NCBI GenBank assembly: GCA_001939945.1
Contig: MOEB01000026.1
Coordinates: forward strand, 1 to 64,000
Source of the DNA: Aerophototrophica crusticola
Lineage (GTDB): Bacteria > Pseudomonadota > Alphaproteobacteria > Azospirillales > Azospirillaceae
Length of the DNA stretch: 64,000 nucleotides
Direction: 5' to 3'
Shown here: positions 36,861 through 48,051 of the stretch, piece after piece
Layout of the letters: each line of letters begins with the position of its first letter
Numbering within the stretch: position 1 is the first letter of the stretch
The notes under the pieces: generated by a model
Told to the model about the DNA's origin: nothing
The model's input: the letters and a program-made list of their open reading frames with translations, nothing else
Database searches by the model: none
Translations under genes and position numbers: made by a program

Positions 36861-38426
36861 ATGACCAGCACCGCCACCCGCGACCCCAACCAGGTCATCA
36901 TCTTCGACACCACGCTCCGCGACGGGGAACAGGCCCCCGGCTGCTCCATGAACCTGGAGGAGAAGCTGCGCATCGCCACGGTGCTGGAGGAGATGGGCGT
37001 CGACGTGATCGAGGCCGGCTTCCCCATCGCCAGCAACGGCGACTTTGAGGCCGTGCGTGAGGTGGGGCGCTTGGTAAAGAATAGCATCGTCGCCGGCCTC
37101 GCCCGCACCAACCGGGCTGACATCGAGCGCGCGGCCGAAGCCTTGCAGTTCGCCGAGCGCCGCCGCATCCACACCTTCATCTCCACCAGCCCTGTGCACA
37201 TGCGGCACATGCTGAAGATGACGGAGGAGGAGGTGCTGGCCCGCACCGTCGAGTATGTGAGCCTGGCCCGCAACCACACCGACGACGTGGAATGGTCGGC
37301 CCAGGATGCCAGCCGATCCGACATCGACTTCCTCTGCCGCTGCGTGGAGGCGGCGATCAAGGCCGGCGCCACGACCATCAACATCCCCGACACGGTCGGC
37401 TACGCCATGCCGCAGGAGTACGCGGCCCTGTTCCGCACCCTGATCGAGCGTGTCCCGAACAGCGACAAGGCCGTCTTTTCCGCCCATTGTCACAACGATC
37501 TGGGCGTGGCCGTCGCCAACTCCCTGGCCGCCATCGGCGCCGGGGCCCGGCAGATCGAGTGCACCATCAACGGCCTGGGCGAGCGGGCCGGCAACGCCTC
37601 CATGGAGGAGGTGGTGATGGCCATTCGCACCCGCCACGACCTGATGAAGGTCCATACCGGCATCAAGACGGAAAACATCACCCGCGCCTCCCGCCTCGTT
37701 TCCACCATCACCGGCTTCCAGGTTCAGCCGAACAAGGCCATCGTCGGCGCCAACGCCTTCGCCCATGAGAGCGGCATTCACCAGGACGGCATGCTGAAGC
37801 ACGCCGAGACCTATGAGATCATGACGCCGGAGAGCGTGGGCCTGCATCGCTCCTCCCTGGTCATGGGCAAGCATTCCGGCCGCGCCGCCTTCCGCGCCAA
37901 GCTGAAGGAGCTGGGTTATGAGGACATGGGCGAGAACGCGATCAACGACGCGTTCGGCCGCTTCAAGGACCTGGCCGACCGGAAGAAGGACATCTATGAC
38001 GAGGACGTGATCGCCATCCTCGACGATGAGGCTGGCCGCCAGCACGACCGCATCCGTTTCCTGGCCCTGCACGTGGTCGCCGGCTCCCGCGGGCCGCAGC
38101 ACGCGGTGTTGGAGCTGGAGGTGGACGGCAAGCCCATCCCGCCCGTGGTGGCCTTCGGCAACGGCCCGGTGGATGCCGTCTTCAACGCCTTGAAGCTGGC
38201 CTTCCCGCATGAGGCGCGGCTGCAGCTCTACCAAGTCCACGCCGTCACCGCCGGCACCGACGCCCAGGCCGAGGTGACCGTGCGGCTGGAGGAGCAGGGC
38301 AAGACCGTCAACGGCCAGGGTGCCGACGCCGACACGCTGGTCGCCAGCGCCCGCGCCTATGTCCACGCCCTGAACAAGCTGCTGACGAAGCGCCTGAAGA
38401 CCGCCCCGGTGGCGCTCAGCGCGTGA
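36861..38426 (+). CDS. leuA: 2-Isopropylmalate synthase
   Basis: Committed step of leucine synthesis: condensation of acetyl-CoA with 2-ketoisovalerate. The 521-residue protein has the catalytic FDTTLRDGEQAPG at 15-27, the metal-binding SAHCHNDLGVAVAN, the ESGIHQDGMLK loop, and a C-terminal LeuA regulatory domain from about 390 that binds leucine for feedback inhibition. The ilvBHC run upstream supplies its keto-acid substrate route. Confidence 0.97.
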   Translation: MTSTATRDPNQVIIFDTTLRDGEQAPGCSMNLEEKLRIATVLEEMGVDVIEAGFPIASNGDFEAVREVGRLVKNSIVAGLARTNRADIERAAEALQFAERRRIHTFISTSPVHMRHMLKMTEEEVLARTVEYVSLARNHTDDVEWSAQDASRSDIDFLCRCVEAAIKAGATTINIPDTVGYAMPQEYAALFRTLIERVPNSDKAVFSAHCHNDLGVAVANSLAAIGAGARQIECTINGLGERAGNASMEEVVMAIRTRHDLMKVHTGIKTENITRASRLVSTITGFQVQPNKAIVGANAFAHESGIHQDGMLKHAETYEIMTPESVGLHRSSLVMGKHSGRAAFRAKLKELGYEDMGENAINDAFGRFKDLADRKKDIYDEDVIAILDDEAGRQHDRIRFLALHVVAGSRGPQHAVLELEVDGKPIPPVVAFGNGPVDAVFNALKLAFPHEARLQLYQVHAVTAGTDAQAEVTVRLEEQGKTVNGQGADADTLVASARAYVHALNKLLTKRLKTAPVALSA

Positions 38427-38431
38427 CGCCC

Positions 38432-38531
38432 GTAGGTCGGATCAGGCGCCGCGAGGCGCCGTAATCCGACGGCCCCAGGGGTGGTCATGGCTGTCGGATT
38501 ACGCGGGCGCACGCCCGCTAATCCGACCTAC
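38432..38531. repeat. Double GTCGGATTA palindrome (REP-like)
   Basis: Outer arms GTAGGTCGGAT and ATCCGACCTAC enclose two hairpins, 38436-38470 and 38492-38527, each bounded by GTCGGAT and ATCCGAC. An equal element lies at 44326-44422. It is the only recognisable content of the gap up to mreB at 38738; the remaining 200 bases presumably hold the mre promoter. Confidence 0.8.
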
Positions 38532-38707
38532 GATGATGTTAACACCGTCCCCGCCCGCGAACTGTTGCTGCAATGCCGCGGAATCATCCCTGCGGTGGCG
38601 ACAAAAACCGGGGCGGGGACTTTCCGCCCTTGAGGACCGTCACCCGAATGGTCTATGGAACAGGCGCGGTCCGGCACATACCGGTGGCCGGGCGCGGAGC
38701 GGCCTGA

Positions 38708-39778
<1,071 letters not shown>

Positions 39779-39858
39779 GCTAGTTTAACCACGTGTTGCC
39801 ATTGCCGGGGTCCTGGTCCGCAGGCCCCGTGGCCGGCGCACAGGGATGGGTTGGGCCC

Positions 39859-40737
39859 GTGAAGACTCGCAACGGCGGCGCGGTGGTACGAGTGGCAGCG
39901 CCCCTCTGGGCGCTGGTCCAGCGGTTCTACTTCCTGCTGCTGGTCATGGCCGCCATCGCCCTGATGATGCTGGCGCGGATGGAACCGGTCCTGGTGGACC
40001 AAGCCCGCACCCGGGTGACCGACGCCTTTTCCCCCATCCTGAACATCCTGTCCCGGCCGGCGGCGGCGGTGGCCCAGGTGATCGAGTCCGGCCGCCAGTT
40101 GCTGGACATCTATGAGGAGAATGCCCGCCTGCGGGATGAGAACGCCCGCCTGCAGCAATGGCAGCAAGCCGCCCTGCGGCTGGAGGCGGAGAACCGGTCC
40201 CTGCGCGGCCTCTTGTCCTTCCGCCCCGACCCGCCGGCCACCGTGGTCACGGCCCGGGTGATCGGCGATCCCGGCGGGGCCTTCGTGCGCACGGTGGTGG
40301 TCACGGCCGGCCGGCGCGACGGGGTGCAGCGCGGCCAGGCCGCCATGGCCGGCACCGGCCTGATCGGCCGCGTCGTCCAGGTGGGGGAATGGTCGGCCCG
40401 CGTGCTGCTGATCACCGACATCAACGCCCGCATCCCCGTGGTCCTGGAACAGAGCCGCCAGCGCGCCATGCTGGGCGGCGACAACTCCGACCAGCCGCGG
40501 CTGCTCTACGTCCCCCGCGGCGCCCAGGTCTCCCCGGGTGAGCGGGTCTTCACGTCGGGCCATGGCGGCCTTTTCCCGCCGGGCCTGCCCGTGGGCATGG
40601 TCCATCTCTCCCCCGACGGGGAGCCCCGCGTCGCCCCGCTGGTGGACCTGTCGCGGGTGGAGCATGTGCAGATCGTCGATTTCGGGGGCGCCGGGGGCCT
40701 CGCCGCCGAGGCCGTGCAGCCCGGCGCCATGCAGTGA
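39859..40737 (+). CDS. mreC: Rod-shape protein MreC
   Basis: A 292-residue inner-membrane protein linking MreB to the PBP2/RodA synthase. One membrane helix is at about 20-42, then a coiled coil with YEENARLRDENARLQQW and the MreC beta domain with GRVVQVGEWSARVLLITD and FTSGHGGLFPPGLPVG. The GTG at 39859 is chosen because a short cytoplasmic start before the helix is usual; another GTG at 39793 would add 22 residues. Confidence 0.93.
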   Translation: MKTRNGGAVVRVAAPLWALVQRFYFLLLVMAAIALMMLARMEPVLVDQARTRVTDAFSPILNILSRPAAAVAQVIESGRQLLDIYEENARLRDENARLQQWQQAALRLEAENRSLRGLLSFRPDPPATVVTARVIGDPGGAFVRTVVVTAGRRDGVQRGQAAMAGTGLIGRVVQVGEWSARVLLITDINARIPVVLEQSRQRAMLGGDNSDQPRLLYVPRGAQVSPGERVFTSGHGGLFPPGLPVGMVHLSPDGEPRVAPLVDLSRVEHVQIVDFGGAGGLAAEAVQPGAMQ

Positions 40738-40748
40738 AGGCGACGCCC

Positions 40749-41258
40749 ATGGCCGTGGGGGTCTGGAACCGCTTGGACCAGACGGCGCGCAACATGCTGC
40801 CGTCGGGGATCACCGTGTTGCTGCTGCTGGTGGGCATGGCACCCGTGCCGCTGGCGGGGTGGAGCCAGGTCTCGCCCCCCTACATGCTGGTCAGCATCTT
40901 CTATTGGGCGGTGCACCGGCCGGACCTGCTGCGCCCGTCGCTGGTCTTCCTGATCGGGGTGCTGGCCGACCTGCTGGGCGGCACGCCGCTGGGCTTGACC
41001 CCGCTGGCCCTGATGCTCAGCTACTGGCTGCTGCTGACGCAGCGGCGCTTCTTCCTGGGCACTTCCTTCCTGATGCTGTGGCTGGGTTTCACCCTGGTGG
41101 CCGCCGGTTACCTGCTGGTCCAGTGGCTGACCTTCTGCGTCATCCAGGCCAGCCTGGTGGAGCCGAAGCCCGTGGTGGTCCAGGCCCTGCTGACCGTGGC
41201 CCTGTTCCCCCCGCTGGCGGCGCTGATGCAGAAGCTGCACCGCTCATACCTGAGCTGA
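40749..41258 (+). CDS. mreD: Rod-shape protein MreD
   Basis: A 169-residue inner-membrane protein with about five helices, the usual MreD pattern in alphaproteobacteria. The ATG at 40749 follows GAAGG with eight bases between them. An alternative GTG at 40734 would overlap the mreC stop as GTGA. Its position between mreC and mrdA supports the assignment more than its sequence does. Confidence 0.88.
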   Translation: MAVGVWNRLDQTARNMLPSGITVLLLLVGMAPVPLAGWSQVSPPYMLVSIFYWAVHRPDLLRPSLVFLIGVLADLLGGTPLGLTPLALMLSYWLLLTQRRFFLGTSFLMLWLGFTLVAAGYLLVQWLTFCVIQASLVEPKPVVVQALLTVALFPPLAALMQKLHRSYLS

Positions 41259-41271
41259 GGAGCCCCTGGCC

Positions 41272-43173
41272 GTGCTGTCCTCCTTCGACCGTGACACCGA
41301 ACGCCAGCGGCTGCTGACCCGCCGCACGCTGGTGCTTGGCGGCATGCAGGCGGCAGCCGTCTCGGCCCTGGTGGCCCGGCTCTACTACCTCCAGATCCTG
41401 GAGGCCGATCGCTACACCATGCTGGCGGAGGACAACCGCATCTCGCTGCGGCTGCTGTCGCCGCCCCGCGGCCTGATCGTGGACCGCTACGGTGTGCCCC
41501 TGGCCCTGAACGAGCAGAACTTCCGCATGATGATGGTGCGGGAGCAGGCGGGCGACGTGGAAGCCATGCTCCAACGCCTGTCCAAGCTGGTGCCGTTGAC
41601 AGAGCTGGATATCCGCCGGGTGATGCGCGACGTGCCGCGCACCCGGCCCTTCGCGCCCCTGACGGTGAAGGAGAACCTGAGCTGGGACCAGGTCTCCGCC
41701 ATCGAGCTGAACACCCCCGACCTTCCCGGCGTGTCCATCGAGGTGGGCCAGGTCCGCGCCTACCCGTTCGGCGAAACCATGGCCCATGTGCTGGGCTATG
41801 TGGGCGTTGTGTCGGAAAAGGAGCTGCAGGGGTCCGAGGACCCGCTGCTATCCCTGCCGGGCTTCCGCATCGGCAAGAACGGGCTGGAGAAAGCCCATGA
41901 CCTGGCCCTGCGTGGCCAGGCCGGCACCCAGCAGCTGGAGGTCAACGCCGTCGGCCGGGTGGTGCGGGAACTGTCCCGGCAGGAAGGCCAGCCGGGCAAG
42001 CAGGTCACCCTGACCCTGGACGCCAAGCTCCAGCATTATGCCCAGCAGCGGTTGCAGGAACATCCCAGCGCGGCCGCGGTGGTGATGGATGTCCGTTCGG
42101 GCGGGGTCCTGGCGCTGTGCTCCAACCCCAGCTTCGACCCCAACCAGTTCGCCATGGGCATCGGCTATGACGCCTACCAGGCCCTGTTGGCGGATGAGCG
42201 TGGGCCCCTGACCAACAAGGCCATCGCCGGCCAGTACCCGCCGGGCTCTACCTTCAAGTGCCTGGTCGCCCTGGCCGCGTTGGAGGCCGGGGTGGTGTCG
42301 GCGGAACACCGGGTCTATTGCAACGACCACATGGAGCTGGGCGGCCACCGCTTCCACTGCTGGAAGAAGGGCGGCCACGGCGCCATGAACATGCATGACG
42401 CCCTGAAGCACTCCTGCGACATCTACTTCTACGAGGTTTCCCGCCGCCTGGGCATTGAGCGCATTGCTGAGATGGCCCGCCGCTTCGGCCTGGGGTCCAA
42501 GACGGGGCTGGAAGTGCCGGGGGAGCGCGCGGGGCTGGTCCCTGACGGCAAGTGGAAGCGCGCGACCCTCAAGGAGCCCTGGTACGACGGCGAGACGCTG
42601 ATCAACTCCATCGGCCAGGGCTACATGCTTGCCACGCCCTTGCAATTGGCCGTGATGACCGCCCGCATGGCCAATGGCGGCTACGCGGTGGAGCCACACG
42701 TCACCAAGTCGGTGGAGTCCGCCTATGAGGAGCGGACTGTCTGGCCCGCCATCGGCGTGAAGCCGGAAAATCTGAGATTGGTCATCGACGGCATGAACGG
42801 CGTGGTGAACGAGCAGGGCGGCACAGCCTATGCCTCCCGCATCACCCAGGTGGGCATGGAGATGGTGGGCAAGACCGGCTCCAGCCAGGTCCGCCGCATC
42901 ACCATGGCCGAGCGCGCCACCGGCGTCCGCAAGAACGAGGACCTGCCCTGGAAGGAGCGCGACCACGCGCTGTTCATCAGCTTCGCGCCCATCCAGAACC
43001 CGAAATATGCCTGTGCCGTGATCGTGGAGCATGGCGGCGGCGGTTCCAAGGTGGCCGCCCCAATCGCCCGCGACATCCTGCTGGAATGCCAGATGCTGGA
43101 CGCCGCCCGCGCCACCGTGGCGCAACAGGCGGAGGCGCCGGCCGAACCCGTCGCGCCGGGGACCAAGCGATGA
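41272..43173 (+). CDS. mrdA: Penicillin-binding protein 2
   Basis: A 633-residue transpeptidase that cross-links side-wall peptidoglycan. A short cytoplasmic tail and a membrane helix near 18-40 lead to the dimerisation domain with LLSPPRGLIVDRYG, and then the transpeptidase domain with the nucleophile Ser326 in GSTFK, SCD at 381-383 in place of SxN, and KTGSS near 538. The start is a GTG at 41272. It overlaps rodA by ATGA, as expected for a synthase pair. Confidence 0.96.
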   Translation: MLSSFDRDTERQRLLTRRTLVLGGMQAAAVSALVARLYYLQILEADRYTMLAEDNRISLRLLSPPRGLIVDRYGVPLALNEQNFRMMMVREQAGDVEAMLQRLSKLVPLTELDIRRVMRDVPRTRPFAPLTVKENLSWDQVSAIELNTPDLPGVSIEVGQVRAYPFGETMAHVLGYVGVVSEKELQGSEDPLLSLPGFRIGKNGLEKAHDLALRGQAGTQQLEVNAVGRVVRELSRQEGQPGKQVTLTLDAKLQHYAQQRLQEHPSAAAVVMDVRSGGVLALCSNPSFDPNQFAMGIGYDAYQALLADERGPLTNKAIAGQYPPGSTFKCLVALAALEAGVVSAEHRVYCNDHMELGGHRFHCWKKGGHGAMNMHDALKHSCDIYFYEVSRRLGIERIAEMARRFGLGSKTGLEVPGERAGLVPDGKWKRATLKEPWYDGETLINSIGQGYMLATPLQLAVMTARMANGGYAVEPHVTKSVESAYEERTVWPAIGVKPENLRLVIDGMNGVVNEQGGTAYASRITQVGMEMVGKTGSSQVRRITMAERATGVRKNEDLPWKERDHALFISFAPIQNPKYACAVIVEHGGGGSKVAAPIARDILLECQMLDAARATVAQQAEAPAEPVAPGTKR

Positions 43174-44318
43174 GCAGCCTCGACCTAGGCGCCGCCGACA
43201 CCATGTCCCTGGGCGAGAAGCTCGCCCAGATCAGTTGGAGCCTGGTGCTGCTGATCTGCGTGGTGGCCTCCGTCGGCTTCGCCATGCTCTATTCCGCGGC
43301 CAACGGCAACTTCGACCCCTGGGCATCGCGCCAGATCGTGCGCTTCTGCGTCGGCATGGTGATGATGCTCACCATTGCCCTGGTGGACATCCGGGTGTGG
43401 ATGAAGCTGGCCTACCCGCTGTACGGCATCGTCTTCCTGCTGCTGATCGCGGTGGAACTGGTGGGCGACGTGGGCAAGGGCGCCCAGCGCTGGATCGACC
43501 TTGGCTTCATCCAGCTCCAGCCGTCGGAGGTGATGAAGGTCACCCTGACCCTGGCGCTGGCCCGCTATTTCCATGGCGCGACGCTGGAGGACACGGGCCG
43601 CATCCCGTTCCTGTTCATCCCGCTGCTCATCATCTTCGCCCCCGTGGGGCTGGTGCTGATGCAGCCCAACCTGGGCACGTCGCTGATCCTGGTCATGATC
43701 GGCGGTGCCATCTTCTTCCTGTCCGGCGTGCGCCTCTGGAAGTTCGGGCTGGTCATCGGCAGCGTGCTGGCCGCGATCCCCATCATCTGGCAGTTCATGC
43801 ATGACTACCAGAAGCGCCGGGTGCTGACTTTCCTGGACCCGGAGAACGACCCCCTGGGCATGGGCTACCACATCACCCAGTCCAAGATCGCCTTCGGTTC
43901 CGGCGGGCTGTTCGGGAAGGGTTTCCTGATGGGGACCCAGAGCCACCTCAATTTCCTGCCGGAAAAGCAGACCGACTTCATCTTTACCATGCTGGCGGAG
44001 GAGTTCGGCATGGTAGGGGCGGTGGGCTTCCTCGGGCTCTACTGCCTGCTCCTGCTGTTCGGCTTCGTCATCGGCCTGCGCTGCCGTCACCAGTTCGGCC
44101 GGCTGGTGGCCCTGGGCCTGACGGTGAACCTGTTCCTCTACCTCTTCATCAACGTGGCCATGATCATGGGCCTGATCCCAGTCGTCGGCGTTCCCCTGCC
44201 GCTGATCTCCTACGGCGGCACGGCCACCCTGGCGGTGATGATCGGCTTTGGCCTGCTGCTGTCCGTCCATGTCCACCGCGACGTGCGCATGTCCAAGCGG
44301 GGCATTACGGATTTCTGA
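43170..44318 (+). CDS. mrdB: Rod-shape glycosyltransferase RodA
   Basis: A 382-residue SEDS-family peptidoglycan polymerase with about ten membrane helices. Family motifs include RWIDLGFIQLQPSE, the cytoplasmic-loop KRRVLTFLDPENDPLGMGYH, FIFTMLAEEFG and the C-terminal VVGVPLPLISYGG. It works with PBP2, whose gene it overlaps by four bases. Confidence 0.97.
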   Translation: MSSLDLGAADTMSLGEKLAQISWSLVLLICVVASVGFAMLYSAANGNFDPWASRQIVRFCVGMVMMLTIALVDIRVWMKLAYPLYGIVFLLLIAVELVGDVGKGAQRWIDLGFIQLQPSEVMKVTLTLALARYFHGATLEDTGRIPFLFIPLLIIFAPVGLVLMQPNLGTSLILVMIGGAIFFLSGVRLWKFGLVIGSVLAAIPIIWQFMHDYQKRRVLTFLDPENDPLGMGYHITQSKIAFGSGGLFGKGFLMGTQSHLNFLPEKQTDFIFTMLAEEFGMVGAVGFLGLYCLLLLFGFVIGLRCRHQFGRLVALGLTVNLFLYLFINVAMIMGLIPVVGVPLPLISYGGTATLAVMIGFGLLLSVHVHRDVRMSKRGITDF

Positions 44319-44325
44319 CCGGGAA

Positions 44326-44422
44326 GTAGGTCGGATTAGTGGCCGCAAGGCCACGTAATCCGACGGCTGGGGACGCCGGTGACGCCGTCGGATTACGCCG
44401 CGCCGCGGCTAATCCGACCTAC
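44326..44422. repeat. Double GTCGGATTA palindrome (REP-like)
   Basis: Outer arms GTAGGTCGGAT and ATCCGACCTAC enclose two hairpins, as in 38432-38531. It fills the space between rodA and the convergent smc and ends next to the smc stop, so it may serve as a transcription boundary. Confidence 0.8.
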
Positions 44423-47400
44423 TCACGCCGCCAAACTCTCCGCCACGGCCAAGTCCACGGAGACAAGCTGGCTCACCCCGCGCTCCATCATGGTGACGCC
44501 GAACAGGCGGTCCATGCGGGCCATGGTCAGGCGGTGGTGGGTGACGATCAGGAAGCGGGTGTTCCCACCCTTCGCCATCTCCTCCACCAAGTCGCAGAAG
44601 CGGCCGACATTCGCCTCGTCCAGGGGGGCGTCCACCTCGTCCAGCACGCAGATGGGTGCCGGGTTGCACAGGAACACGGCGAACAGCAGGGACAGGGCGG
44701 TCAGCGCCTGCTCGCCGCCGGACAGCAGCGACAGCACCTGCAGCTTCTTGCCCGGCGGGGAGGCATAGATCTCCAGCCCCGCGTCCAGCGGGTCCTCCGC
44801 CTCCGTCAGCTTCAAATGGGCCCGGCCGCCGCCGAACAGCTTGGTGAACATCTCCTGGAAATGGGCGTCCACCTTGCCGAAGGCGGCCATCAGCCGCTCC
44901 CGCGCCTCCCGGTTCAGGCCGGAGATGCCCTGGCGCAACCTGCCGATGGCGGCGACCAGATCCTCCCGCTCGCCCTTCATCACGCCGATCTGCTCATCCA
45001 GCTCCTTCACCTCCTGCTCGGCGCGCAAATTGACGGGGCCCATGTTCTCCCGCTCGGCCAGCAGGCGTTCCAGCCGCGCCTCCACGGCCGCCGGCTCGGG
45101 CAGCTCCTCGCCCTCGTCGATGCCGGCAACCTCCAGGATCTTCTCCGGGGCGCAATCCACCCGCTCGGCGATGCGCTCCGCCACGGTCTGCTGGAGCTGG
45201 AGCGCCGCCCCCACGGCAGCCTCGGCCCGGGCGCGGGCCTCGCGGGCGTCGGCCAAGCCGTTCTCCGCCTCCTTCAGGTCCTTCTCAACGGTGGCGACCT
45301 GGGCCTCCAGGGCCGCCAGCTCGTCACCCGCCCGCTTGCGGACGCGCTCCGCCTCGGCGATGCGGTCCAGCAGGTCGGTGCGCTCCAGCTCGATCTCCGC
45401 CGGGCGCCCGGCTAGGGTCTCCAACTCGGCCCGCGCCTCCGCCGCCCGCTCCGCCAGTTCGGCCAGCCGTCCGTCGGTGCCGGCCATGCGGCTGGCCCAG
45501 GACTGCTCCTCCTGCCTTATGGCTTCCAACCGGCGCCGCCGCGCCTCCGCCTCCCGCACCAGCCGGTCGGCGGCGCCCTGCCGCTCCGCAAGGCGGGTGC
45601 GCTGCTCCGCCAACCTGCCGCGCAGCTCCGCCACCCGGGTCCGGCCCTCGGTGGCGTCGGGCATCTCCTCCAGCGTGGCGCGGGCCTCCGCCCATTCCTC
45701 CTCCGCCACCGCCCGGTCGGCGGCCAGCTGGCCCACCGCCTCTGCCAGGGCCTGGAGCCGCGAGGCCGTGGCCGCCGCCGCCTGGGCCAGTTTCGACACT
45801 TGGTCCCGGGCCTGCCCGGCCTGGGTGAAGGCGGTGCGCACCGCCTCCCGCGCCTGCCGGTCGCGGCCGGCGGCCTGCTCCACGGCGCCGCGGGCCTCCG
45901 CCACCCGCTTCTCCCCGGCGAGACGCGCCTCCTCCAGCAGCTCCCGCGCCTCGGCCAGCCGTTCTTCCGCCGCTTCCAGCTCGGTCGCCACCTCCGCCAG
46001 CCGGTTGCGCTGGCGCAGGCGGATGGCGGCGGCGGTGGGGGCGCCGGCGGCGGTGGTCAGCCCGTCCCAGCGCCAGGCGCCGCCATCCCGGGTCACCACC
46101 ACCTGGCCGGGCTTCAGGCCGGGGGCCAAGGCAGCACCGGTGGCAGCGTCCGCCACCATCCCCACCAGGGACAGGCAGCGCGCCAGGGCCGCCGGGGCTT
46201 GCACATGGGCGGCCAGGGGCTCCACGCCCTGGAGCAGGGGCGCCGGGTCCGGCAGGGCGGGCAGGGCGCGCCAGTGCACGGGTGCGGCCTCATCCAAGGG
46301 CGCGGTCAGGTCGTCACCCAGGGCCGCCGCCAGGGCCTGCTCATAGCCGGGGTCCACGGTCAGCGCGTCGATCAGGGGCGGGAACAGGTCGCCCTTGTTG
46401 GCCTTCAGCAGGTCGGCCAGGGCGTCCCGCTCGGCCTTCAGCTTGGCGCGGGCGCTGTCGGCGGCCTGCACGGCTTCCCGCGCTCGGGCCTGGGCCACCT
46501 GGCCCTCCGCCCGCACCTGCTCCGCCGCATGCTCCGCCTCGGCCTTCGCCCGCTCGGCGGCCTCCGCCTCTTCCCGGGCAAGCTCCAGCCGCTCCTCTGC
46601 CTCGGCCAGGGCGGCCTCCGCCTCCGCCATGTCACCGCGGCCGGCCACCTCCCGCTCCAGGGCGTCCTTCTGGGCCTGCTGCTCCTCCAGCCGGCGGCGC
46701 AGGGTGGTGGCGCGCGCCTCCAGCTCCCGCACCTGCCGCTCAAGAGAAGCGCGCTTGGCCTCGTCGGCGGCCACGGCTTCCATGGCCCGGGCCAGCTCCC
46801 GGTCCAGGGCCTCCACCACGTCCTTGGCCTCCAGCAGGGCGGCCTGCGCCTCCTCCTGCTCCAGCCCTTCCTCACCCTGGGCCTCGGCCAGCATCTGGCG
46901 TTCCTCGGCCAAGCGCTCCAGCGCCTGCCGGGCATCGGCGGCAAGCCCGGACTCGCGGGACAGGTCGCCCTCCACCTGGGCCAGGCGGCGTTGCAGGGCC
47001 AGGAAGGCCTCCTTGGCCCGCCGCTCCTCCTGGTCCAGCTGTTCCCGCGCCAGGACCAGCCGTTGCAGCGCCGCCGCCGCCGCGGCCTCCGCTTGGCGCT
47101 TCGACGGCAGGCCGGCGGCCTGCTCCGTGCGTTTGGTGGTGGCCTGGGTCACCGCCAGCATCAGGCCGCGCACGGCGTTCTCCGCCGCGTCGAACCCGGC
47201 GCGGGACCGCACCAGCGCCCGCTCCGCCTCGCTCCACTTCAGGTGCAGCAGGATGGCCTCGGCCCGGCGGATATGCTCCTGCAAATTCCGGTAGCGGCTG
47301 GCCTGGCGGGCCTGCTTGCGCAAGCCTTGGAGCTGCTGCTCCATGGTGCCCAGCACGTCGTCCAGCCGGGTCAGGTTCGTCTCCGCCGCCCGCAGGCGCA

Positions 47401-47944
47401 GTTCCGCCTCATGCTTGCGGGCGTGCAGGCCGCTGATGCCGGCAGCCTCCTCCAGCAACTGGCGGCGGTCGCCGGGCTTGGCGTTGATCAGGGCGCCCAC
47501 CCGCCCCTGGCTGACCAGGGCGGGGGAGCTGGCGCCCGAGGCATTGTCCGCGAACAGGATCTGCACGTCGCGGGCGCGGACCAGCTTGCCGTTGATGCGG
47601 TAGTCGGAGCCCGACCCCCGCTCCAGCCGCCGCGTCACCTCCAGCTCGTCGAAGTCGTTGAAGGGCGGCGGTGCGGTCTTGCTGGCATTGTCCAGGACCA
47701 GCGTGACCTCGCAGATGTTGCGCGCCGGCCGCGTGGCCGTGCCGCCGAAGATCACGTCGTCCATGTCCTCGCCGCGCATCTTCTTGGCCGAGGTTTCCCC
47801 CATGGCCCAGCGTAGCGCCTCGACAAGGTTGGACTTGCCGCAGCCGTTGGGGCCGACGACCCCGGTCATGCCGGGCTCGACCAACAGCTCGGTGTTGTCC
47901 ACGAACGACTTGAAGCCGGACAGGCGGAGCTTGGTGAACTGCAC
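44423..47944 (-). CDS. smc: Chromosome segregation ATPase SMC
   Basis: A 1173-residue SMC protein that compacts and separates chromosomes. The N-terminal head has the Walker A GPNGCGKSN at 31-39 after FKSFVDNTELLVEPGM. Long coiled coils flank a hinge at about 520-640, and the C-terminal head has LLSGGEQALTALSLLFAVF and the Walker B CVLDEVDAPLD. The start is a GTG at 47944. No scpA or scpB is nearby. Confidence 0.97.
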   Translation of the reverse strand: MQFTKLRLSGFKSFVDNTELLVEPGMTGVVGPNGCGKSNLVEALRWAMGETSAKKMRGEDMDDVIFGGTATRPARNICEVTLVLDNASKTAPPPFNDFDELEVTRRLERGSGSDYRINGKLVRARDVQILFADNASGASSPALVSQGRVGALINAKPGDRRQLLEEAAGISGLHARKHEAELRLRAAETNLTRLDDVLGTMEQQLQGLRKQARQASRYRNLQEHIRRAEAILLHLKWSEAERALVRSRAGFDAAENAVRGLMLAVTQATTKRTEQAAGLPSKRQAEAAAAAALQRLVLAREQLDQEERRAKEAFLALQRRLAQVEGDLSRESGLAADARQALERLAEERQMLAEAQGEEGLEQEEAQAALLEAKDVVEALDRELARAMEAVAADEAKRASLERQVRELEARATTLRRRLEEQQAQKDALEREVAGRGDMAEAEAALAEAEERLELAREEAEAAERAKAEAEHAAEQVRAEGQVAQARAREAVQAADSARAKLKAERDALADLLKANKGDLFPPLIDALTVDPGYEQALAAALGDDLTAPLDEAAPVHWRALPALPDPAPLLQGVEPLAAHVQAPAALARCLSLVGMVADAATGAALAPGLKPGQVVVTRDGGAWRWDGLTTAAGAPTAAAIRLRQRNRLAEVATELEAAEERLAEARELLEEARLAGEKRVAEARGAVEQAAGRDRQAREAVRTAFTQAGQARDQVSKLAQAAAATASRLQALAEAVGQLAADRAVAEEEWAEARATLEEMPDATEGRTRVAELRGRLAEQRTRLAERQGAADRLVREAEARRRRLEAIRQEEQSWASRMAGTDGRLAELAERAAEARAELETLAGRPAEIELERTDLLDRIAEAERVRKRAGDELAALEAQVATVEKDLKEAENGLADAREARARAEAAVGAALQLQQTVAERIAERVDCAPEKILEVAGIDEGEELPEPAAVEARLERLLAERENMGPVNLRAEQEVKELDEQIGVMKGEREDLVAAIGRLRQGISGLNREARERLMAAFGKVDAHFQEMFTKLFGGGRAHLKLTEAEDPLDAGLEIYASPPGKKLQVLSLLSGGEQALTALSLLFAVFLCNPAPICVLDEVDAPLDEANVGRFCDLVEEMAKGGNTRFLIVTHHRLTMARMDRLFGVTMMERGVSQLVSVDLAVAESLAA

Positions 47945-48051
47945 GGGCGCCGCCCCGGCTCAGCAGGGCAGAGGGCGGCCGGGGCGCGCGCAGCTCCCGG
48001 CCTTGGTATCCAGACCCACCATCCCCCTGTCCCCCATCTCTAACCCGCCCC

